Assembly (NCBI GenBank): GCA_013433145.1
Contig: CM024183.1
Location: 4,520,001 to 4,584,000 of the forward strand
Direction of reading: 5' to 3'
Source of the DNA: Ascaris suum
Lineage: Eukaryota; Nematoda; Chromadorea; Rhabditida; Ascarididae
DNA length: 64,000 nucleotides
Below the pieces are notes generated by a model, which was not told the origin of the DNA, ran no database searches, and saw nothing but the letters and a program-made list of their open reading frames with translations. Positions 49,201-64,000 of this stretch are shown in pieces. A program made the translations under genes and the position numbers. Each line of letters starts with the position of its first letter. The first letter of the stretch is position 1.

Positions 49201-49760
49201 CTTGAAGGGCGTCTTATTCATTGAAATTCGTTAATATTTTGATTGATTTAATCCTTGTGCGAAGAAGTGATGCTCTTTTTTTGGACATTTTAAATCAGAG
49301 AAACTAATGCGTTCATGAAAAGATCAAAGGTTTGAAAAGCATCAATTAACCATGTTTAGTATATTTTGTGTTAAACGAGTAAATTGCCGATCACCTCTGA
49401 GGGAGAAGGTCAACAAATTTAGCAAATTTTGACGCTCATTTTGGCTGTCTGAATTTTGATGCACTCAATTCTATATGATAGAGTGAATAATCCTGTTTCC
49501 TCAAAGACCTTTTTCAAGCTGCTCTTTCAGGAATCAGCCATTTCTCGTTGCCGCACATGTTCAAGACAGCATTCTCAAGTATTGAATCGCTTGGCACGTT
49601 ACCAAAATCGAGTATTGTCGTTGGAACTGGTTTGCAAGGAGCAGCTAAACCAGATATGCAGGTTTCGAGCGAATTGGTAAACGAAGAGAATCCGGACTAT
49701 TCGGATCGGAAGCAGTATCACCACACAGAGCACGCTGACGCTCTCAACGATTTTGATTAA
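37274..49760 (+). CDS. SLC12A8-type solute carrier (cation-chloride cotransporter family), 13 exons, complete
   Basis: Thirteen plus-strand exons join with fully compatible phases into 615 codons plus TAA: 37274-37380, 38464-38557, 39442-39633, 40956-41073, 43032-43145, 44048-44212, 45067-45142, 45338-45572, 46222-46415, 46834-46958, 47658-47737, 48317-48434, 49531-49760. Introns are 195-1958 bp. The product matches mammalian SLC12A8 (CCC9) along its length: PWW near the N terminus, FGTWDGVF at about residue 40, then [88 protein letters not shown], a YSYVSLAMS helix, the SYGS motif in the hydrophilic loop, YFYIGR and a C-terminal [10 protein letters not shown]. The family is a multi-pass membrane transporter; mammalian SLC12A8 has been proposed, with dispute, to carry nicotinamide mononucleotide. 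The cytoplasmic loop is shorter than in the 714-residue human protein. The start is the ATG in the exon carrying PWW, with no earlier in-frame support. Confidence 0.93.
39087..39103 (+). repeat. G-run cluster in intron 2
   Basis: Three G runs (5, 6 and 4) separated by single A residues lie in intron 2 of the SLC12A8-like gene on the coding strand. Folding as a quadruplex would need the six-G run to be split. Confidence 0.6.
40151..40164 (+). repeat. Poly-G tract, 14 bp, intron 3
   Basis: Fourteen consecutive G residues on the coding strand within intron 3 of the SLC12A8-like gene. Confidence 0.95.
40866..40899. repeat. 16-bp direct duplication, intron 3
   Basis: GATATTTTCGGTGCAA occurs at 40866-40881 and 40884-40899, separated by two bases. 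Confidence 0.9.
42150..42467 (+). other. Intronic 105-codon ORF (intron 4)
   Basis: The largest intron of the SLC12A8-like gene contains a plus-strand ORF with a basic, Lys/His/Ser-rich product ([20 protein letters not shown]). Exon phases do not allow it to join the host gene without a shift, and the host protein is complete without it. It may be a decayed insertion, a nested gene or chance. Confidence 0.2.
43365..43730. repeat. GC-rich insert-like segment in intron 5
   Basis: Within an AT-rich intron a block of about 365 bp is clearly GC-richer, with CpG words and a short palindrome around GCGGTTCGAATGTGAACCGC (43464-43483). Overlapping frames on both strands are shadows of composition. 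The block looks like an inserted repeat. The GGTTCGAAT core resembles a tRNA-type B box, but no A box or tRNA fold was found. Confidence 0.4.
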
Positions 49761-52197
49761 TACCGCAGTAGGTAAAGCCATATTCGAGCAGTTTCTTGGA
49801 TGATATAGAAATGTTGTGCAGTGATCTTGTCATCTTCCTATGGTATAACTTATCAATGGCAGACATTGCAAGTACCTGGAGTTCCGGCTATTGACTAGGG
49901 AATAGAAGGAGAGTATCGTTCCAAAGTCAGGGCGCCTCACTGGAACTGATATTCGGCATTGTTTCACTAGAATCATCTGAGCCAGTGGGCAGAGCATACC
50001 AAACTGTGTATCCATCGTACGTATCACAAAAGAAGGTGCGAAGCAGCCAGTTGAAATATGTGATAGCGCTGAATGGAACGCGGTCGTCTCGCTCGTTACC
50101 TTAGCGTCCACCTCGCTTCTCGAAATTCATTGCAAACCAAATATGCAAGTTTAACTGCTCTAACTAATCTTCGAAGGACCTTTACAATGATGGCTGCTTT
50201 CTTTATTTTTCCGTGTATTTCCGCGGTAAATTCGTTCCCTTATGACATCATCGGACCTCATATTTTATACCGCTCTGCACTTCGCTACTTCGTATATCCT
50301 TCAAACACAATTTGTTTTCACCTCGGACAATATGCAAATGACTTTGCGCACCATAATTCCTGATTTACTACGCTAAGAAAAATATTAGTGATGAGGCTGT
50401 GTTGTTGACACTTTCACTGATACTCTAAACAGGGAACTGAATTGATACCCTTCCCCCTCCTCTCGGCTTCCCAAAACTTCAAGGATTTCCTCTCGAACTG
50501 AAATCTGATTTGCTTGCCGTGTCTTCTCAAATGTTCTCTCATCTGCCACTGTAAGCAGTGATTAATTTTGTAGTGCGAACTATCGCAACAAGTTGATCGC
50601 TATTTAAATTGTTATGTTATATCATGTTCGTCGTTAGAGTAACGTTTACTATGACGTCATTTCTCTTCTGCTTATTTCATATTTACAGTATTTGTTTTCC
50701 CTGTGTATTTTTAAATTATTTCAACGATCGTTTCAATATGTAGTGTGTTTCAACTCTGTATTTCAAATTTACATGAAAATTTCATGAATTAGTGAAACTG
50801 CAATGAATGTGGCTGGCTCTCTGTCAACTTCTATCGTAAGCATCGAAGAAAAAACTATTTCATATCAGACTATGCTGTGTCGTTGAATGTTGCAGCAAGG
50901 AAAAGCGATCAGAAGTTGCTTGCGACGAAGTGCGTGAATGAGGGAGAGGGCAGCGTTTCCTTTCAAATGAGAATTCGTCTCTTTGTGCCGGTCATCGCAT
51001 CATATCCGGTGTTTGTGGTCACCTATATATGGTGAGGACATGAGCTAGTAACTGCAACGGCTTATATGTAAATGAGGTTCCCCACTCACTCGTCGCTTCA
51101 AATACAGCGAATTGCTTTGTTGATCTCATATATTATATTCTCATTTTATGTGTATTTACTATATCGCACTATCTTTTGTATATATTCTATTCTTTGAATA
51201 GCTTTTGAGGTGATAATTCCCTTAAGTCATATCCTATATTGTCATTTGTGAATGATTATGATGAAATGATTAGGAAATACGTCATAAGGAGATTGCATAA
51301 TTAAGGACTGATGCAAAACGAGCTTTGAGGGAGGATGAAAAGTGCAGAGATTATTCAGCTTTATGTGTGAGCTACTCATAGTTGCTTAATACTATAGAAG
51401 AAATATGGGACTTTTAATGATCCTTGACAAAACTACAAATGAGATTATCGAACTTAAAAGACGACGCAGAACAAACATAAGTCTCTAAAGAATTTGCGCT
51501 TCATAAGTTTTTTCAAACCAGTCCTTTCCAAGCTGATACCAACCTTTCTAGGCACCACTGTTCATATCCTGTCCTTTATCTATACCTTTCTAATGATGAT
51601 TCTTGTGTATGACCCTATGCGTTATTTATGACCCTAGCGGAAATCGAACCTCTGTCATTTTCACCAGTGAGGCGAACTTTTTTGCCGAAGCTGAATAAAT
51701 CTGTTTACTCCGTCGTCGAAGTGCATATGGCCAAAACCTGTTCGTGTACATCAACCACAAGATGGATTTATTAGAAGCAGCATCTGAGTCATGGACAACT
51801 CCGGCAGCACTAAAACCATCTAGATGAATTCAGTCATGATAAATTCATTGGCATACGGAAGGAGAGGGGAGTCGAGGCTTTAAACGAAAAAAAAGCACCG
51901 AAAGAGATGAAGGCCATTGGCAAACGTCTATCCGTCCTATTCTCTTCACTCATCAAAAGAAGTGTTTCTCACCGTTATGCTTTCATTAAGGCAAAATTTT
52001 TCGACTCGTTTCCAATTGCCACATCTTCCGGATTGTTGTATGCCTCGTTTAACACCATAAATGCTAATGGTACCTACTCTGTCACAACTATACGATCGTC
52101 TGAATTTCGACAGCGACATTTGAGTTTGGCTGACTTTCAAAGTTGCTTGCACTAAATGCAAACGAGAGTTGATTTATTTACAGATGGTTGTCAATGA
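49761..52197. other. Intergenic stretch downstream of the SLC12A8-like gene
   Basis: No convincing exon. Frames at 49830-50111 (minus), 50073-50363 (plus) and 51907-52155 (plus) are not recognisable. No AATAAA was noticed close to the SLC12A8-like stop codon. Confidence 0.4.
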
Positions 52198-52440
52198 GCC
52201 TCCTCTAGCAGATTTTACAAGTCTTTACGAAGGAGGTCATGCTCGTTAAAGGTTGTTCTCCGGCCAAAAGTTCGCACAGAATTATGGGAAACTAAGAAGA
52301 AATCCACTCACCTGCGTCTTGTCACACATATTTCGGATGTGCATTTTGATGATAAATCGCCAGCTTTTGATGATGTGATCATAATTCGTATGTTTCTACC
52401 CACCAGAAATTCCCACACACATGTGGTCAAATTGAAGCCA
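52198..52440 (+). CDS. Candidate exon ending at a consensus donor
   Basis: A plus-strand frame without Met is open from 52198 to a donor CCA|GTAAGC at 52441. Its peptide is strongly protein-like (LRLVTHISDVHFDDKSPAF, then DDVIIIRMFLPTRNSHTHVV). The acceptor may be CCTCTAGCAG at 52211. HISDVHFDD superficially recalls the first metal-binding block of calcineurin-like phosphoesterases, but the following sequence does not support that family. No neighbouring exon could be placed, so gene structure is unknown. Confidence 0.35.
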
Positions 52441-55400
52441 GTAAGCTTTGGTAATTTGTTGTTTGCTTTTTACTATGCAACTATGCTATTGCATGTTTTG
52501 AATGGGTAACCGAGCCATTCGAGATAGAAGGCAATGCTCACTGGGAAACGCTGCGTCTCATCTCATTTGCATATCGGGACGGTCGGTTAAATGAAGCATG
52601 ATTTGCGGAATGGATGCCGTAGAGTCTGTCAAAGGCGACTACCAAAAGACTGCATTTGAAACTTGCAGTTTGTCATTCTTACCTTCGTGGGCGAGCGGTT
52701 ATCTGCCAGATTTCAACATAGTTACCTCAAATCCCTCGCGATGTTTTATCTCCGTCGGCATTAAAACTCACTGCAAGCAATCGTGCCCATCGAAAGCCCC
52801 AGGCGACAATTCCATAAAGCAACTTCACTTCTCTTTTTCTGACATCAGCATAGCATTCTAATTGTTTATTTCACTAGAAATGACGAGCCGTATGTTTGCT
52901 GCACGCGTTGCACGCGTTCTTCATTTTGCTCTGTCTATCTCAGCTCTTCTAATTTTCACTATTTTTTTCTTTAATTATCCAGATTCGAGGCAGCTCTATA
53001 ATGTCGAGACCTTCGGCAATGATTGACAATGGTGGTCTTGGTGCAACGCAGGACCGAAGGTAAATTTACTCATAATTGCACAATTTTCGATGCGGGATGA
53101 AACCACTCATAGAGGTATGCGCTAGATGGCCACGGCAGTCTACAAACTGAGCAAAATGAACCCGTCAAAACCGTTTGCGGAAGTCGATCGTTGACTTCCT
53201 TAGTAAACAGTGGCTAGGCTGTACTTCTGCTGTGATGATCGAGAATGTCTTCGAAGGTTGGACCAATGTTCAGTCACTGACTGCTTTAAATTTGCCTGAA
53301 GCGAATTACACTGCACCCCGTGATCCCAAACGGGCAGACTCTGATTCGCTTTTTTTCGGTTTTTGCTAATGTTGATGTGAATAGAGTTCCGAACACCGTT
53401 TTTTTCTGCATTGTCCTTTTCAGTCTGGTCGTAACTCTCCGGTTAAGATGTTTTTTCATTTATTTATTTATATGCTCATTTACTCGCTGCCCTATAAAGG
53501 AGTGAGACGCGTAAGAAGCAACGAACGACATTTATTGGAAGAATGAAATGGTATATGTGAGAACCAGAAGACCGTATAAAAAAGACGGCAAAATATCTAT
53601 GGGTTTACATTCGATGGAACGCACGAAGTCTAGAAGAAACGCTCAAAAGAAGACGAAACAAACATCACAAGAATATGAGCGCTCGTAACATTTAAGACAT
53701 GAGATTTGCAATTGCAATGGAAATTAAAACGGCTCAGGCATTTAGGGAAATTTTCACTGCTTGAACGTTTCGAAAAAGATTTTGTTGTCGATTCTAAAGG
53801 CTTTTCGTGCAGAGATCGTGAATAATTCACATTGAACGGCATGAAATCAGAGTGTTTATGCTTGACTTGAAACTCTACTATAAAGTTGTAGAATATACTC
53901 AATGAAATTTTTTTCAACTATCAGATTTTTAAGGCGTTCGCAACAATAACCATCACAACTTCAAAGGAGTTTGATTGCAAGGAAGGATGTTCCACATCTG
54001 TTCTTATTATTGAGTTCTGCAGGTATGAAGTACCTCAAAAAGATAGAGCAATTGCATTGTGAATTTATTCGTACTTCCTCATCACTTCCATATCTCTACT
54101 CTTGCAAGCATTCGTGAATTTGTGGCATTTATTTCTTATCATTGAATGTTTTACCATATTGTGTGGTGATCAAATACACGGATTGCGTTATCGTTCCTTT
54201 GCCCATTTTTCTTTCTTTCTTTTTTTTCTTCTTTATACTTTTTCTTTTTTTCTTTTTGTCAATTTTCATCCTTCTAAATTTTCTTTTCTTTCATCTAATC
54301 CTCAATTTGTGATTCATAAAATTTTGTGGACAATCAAGAGCGATACATGATAGTTCTAGGTAACCATAATTTCTGCAATAACTTTGTAGTAGACTGTATT
54401 AAAGATTCAACAAGTTTTGTCTCGAAAAATTTAGTTCACAAGGCATATTGCACTTTCAAATCCTAGGTTCATCGCTGCAAAACAACTTTGAGTGCATTTC
54501 TGGATGCTTCGTTCTCATCATCTCATAAATCATCGAGCAGGACAACATCTCGGCGAGAAAATCTCACTGCAACAATGTACCTTTTCACGTCAACAGTTCT
54601 TTCACACGTTAGCGGTGCAAGTAAAGAATTAATGAAGAGCTGCTGAAAAGACATTTATTTATGCGCTCGAGCTCTAATGTTCCGTTAACCTCTGATTTCG
54701 GCATTTTTTTTGCGGAGCCATCGATGCATTTGCACGTTCCTTTGCAGAGTGAAATATGCGTTATAGCCAAAATCGCAATGCTTACCATTCATTAAGCCAA
54801 CATGTTTATCATTCGCAGCCGTATTCTGCTCTGATCTTGCAAGCAAAAATGTTTCTCAGGGAATTGAAAAGTGAAATAGTTGTAAAATTGAAGTGCAGTA
54901 ATTTCCAAAGGCAGGATATAAACGAATTTGGTCATTAACGAATAGCGATATTTGCAATGAAAGAATACGTTCGTCAGTTTGTCTGATAGCTTCAAATTAG
55001 CAAAGAATTTTGAAGAGATATTTTCATATACGTAATGGCTACTTCTGAAACGGTTATATTTCCTTTCATCATCGTTTCTCAATCCAAAACAATATCAAAT
55101 TTATGTGCGCCAAGAAGCCTAACACAACACTCGCCTTCCAATTCCTAGCATCTAATCAAGAAGTAAATCGCATCGCTAAAAGATTTTTTTTCTGCAGCGA
55201 TCGTTCATGGACACTTAAAAAATGATTTAATTTTCGATCCCACCGTACTGTTAAAAGCAATGCGGCTGGATCGAAGCGAAAGTGAACTTTTGGGGGGATT
55301 TGGGTAAAAAGACCTTTGGAAGCTGCTATTTGAGCTATTGATCATTCAATGGTGTGGAATGCACCCACTAATTTCCTTCGCTGTAAATTAAATGCTTTTC

Positions 55401-56765
55401 GAGGTGAAATCATCCGATGGGCATACAAGCGGACCTAAACCAATCACCGTTATGTTCACTTCCATACAAATAGAAAAAACGATGCTTTTCTGCGTTTAAA
55501 AACGAGGCTGAGTTGCTGAGTTGCAAAATTGCGTACGCGGCGCTTCTCCGCTCTAGCTCGACCAACTGATCTCCGGTAAGTGGAAATCGCTGACTTCAGC
55601 GAGGCGCAAAGGATAATTTCAGTTGGTCTTTAGTTGATGATGCCAGGAAAAAATAGTTTCGCTAATGCAGCGCTATCTCGCTATTTGCTTGTTGAGGTTC
55701 GTAATGGAACTAGGTGACAGCCATGACCAAGTTCTGGACTCGGATAATAGACGGCCGTAAATCGAGAATGATGTTCTGAAATTATGTGATGGGACAAACG
55801 AACACTTATTCATCTGAAGACTCGTCAGACATCAGGAGTCAAACTTTAGTATTACTGCGATACCCGGTTGAATCCAAACGTATTCCTGAATCAGCCTACC
55901 AGTCGCCATTACCGCAACCTTCCCTTCCTTGCATGAGAAGCATCTTCATCCCTCAGATATGCACACTGATGAATGGGGCCACATGCAAATGCTCTAGTAT
56001 TTCCGAACCGAAAGAAACAATAAACACACTAGTACGTAGCAGTAAAAATAGTTATTTCTAGAAGTAGCTCTCGAATCGCTGCGCATCCGTATCACTAGGT
56101 GCCACGGAGTTTGTGTAATTGATAACCGAATGTTGCAAACACATAAACGTATATCACAAACAGGAGCAAATGTTCATGGCATTACAGCGATACAAGCCAA
56201 AGTGCTTTGGTCTCGGGATGGTTTTTTGGGGATCAATCGCTGTTGAAAGAACACCTAGATTACTTTTCTTTGCTTTTCTATGCGTGCCTCATAAATTCGC
56301 CTTGTTTTTTTTTTGCGTCTATCAGTTGTGACTGGATAGTGTATAAAAGCAAGCAAACAGCCCATCCCATCTCAGTGGTCAATCCAAGCAACAGATTGCT
56401 TTGCTTTATTTCAACCGTTGTGTTCAACCTTCGATCGCCCTGAAAGCATATGAGATGAAACATTTGCTTTGCAATGTCGCTGCTTAAATATTAGTTTGAT
56501 TATATATGTAAACATTCTTAGGGATTCACCTTAATTTTTGTCATTATAATATCGTAAACGATTTGATTAGGGCCAGTGGTTAATTTGAGAAAATTTAATG
56601 ACACATTATCGATTGATCATGTCGAATAAATGTGGGCTTGGAAGCTATGGAACAGATATAGAATTTGATAACTCTATGTGAAATAGTGAAATCGAATATG
56701 CTCGGTGGTTTAGCAAACTCGCTTATATGACATCAAATTTATGGATAACAAGTGATCATTTTCAG
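52441..56765. other. Intergenic stretch upstream of the globin gene
   Basis: Frames such as 52598-52861 (plus), 53630-53917 (minus) and 55786-56061 (plus) are unassigned. An acceptor-like TTGAAACTTGCAG occurs near 52670. T-rich low-complexity sequence covers 54205-54300. No promoter can be pointed to. Confidence 0.35.
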
Positions 56766-56766
56766 G
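56761..56766 (+). promoter_or_regulatory. Probable trans-splice acceptor of the globin mRNA
   Basis: TCATTTTCAG ends at 56765, only five bases before the ATG at 56771. In nematodes an acceptor at this distance usually marks spliced-leader addition. The alternative is a non-coding first exon further upstream. Confidence 0.55.
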
Positions 56767-56770
56767 GAAG

Positions 56771-63813
<7,043 letters not shown>

Positions 63814-64000
63814 TGATGCATTCTAGCAGTTATTTATTTTTTTGTCACCTACTTGTTATTTTAGTAATTAACATATTTGCCAAAGTGAAAGTTTTCTACT
63901 GATGCCATGAAAATGTACCACTTCATAGGAACATCGTCACCGTCGTATGGAACGCTTGATTTTTGGGGGAATGAAGGACGGCGAAGGATATGGAGAAGGG

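Noticed and set aside
51630..51680. tRNA-like sequence on the minus strand (GGTTCGATTTCCGC)
   Set aside because: A B-box-like word is present, but no A box, acceptor stem or anticodon arm could be assembled around it.

Overview
The window comes from a parasitic ascaridid nematode, almost certainly the genus Ascaris. The evidence is a gene entering the right edge that encodes the Ascaris two-domain extracellular haemoglobin: a signal peptide, domain 1 with Tyr B10, Gln E7 and proximal His, and a tandem second domain with the same residues. Genes are split into short exons with GT..AG introns and T-rich TTTTCAG-type acceptors. AT-rich non-coding DNA dominates and there are long (AT)n tracts. 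Ascaris is known for programmed DNA elimination, but no telomeric TTAGGC array was seen here.

Layout. 1-21 kb holds no gene I can name with confidence. The minus strand between 0 and 16.5 kb carries a scatter of protein-like open segments, several ending in good splice donors, which may be exons of one or more unidentified genes. At 19.1-20.2 kb the minus strand carries two exons of a C-type lectin-like domain; the second has an in-frame stop 17 codons before the expected end. 21-30 kb is mostly gene-poor and holds two of the three large (AT)n tracts (the other is at 8.2 kb). 30-33.5 kb has an imperfect inverted repeat of about 90 bp per arm and decayed minus-strand coding remnants of mobile-element character. 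At 34.95-35.5 kb a minus-strand M16 (insulysin-like) peptidase remnant is interrupted by three in-frame stops.

37.3-49.8 kb is a complete plus-strand, 13-exon gene for an SLC12A8-type solute carrier (615 codons before the stop), with all exon phases compatible. 49.8-56.8 kb is intergenic apart from one or two exon-like segments near 52.3 kb. 56.77-63.80 kb is the two-domain haemoglobin gene: eight exons (276 codons) lie inside the window and the last exon(s) lie beyond it. Exons of domain 2 repeat those of domain 1 in length (88, 98, 134 nt) and phase, direct evidence of internal tandem duplication.

The two intact genes share no obvious function: one is a multi-pass membrane transporter, the other a secreted oxygen-binding protein. 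I see no operon signature such as a roughly 100-bp intercistronic gap. The unresolved exon-like segments are reported at low confidence and would need transcript evidence.
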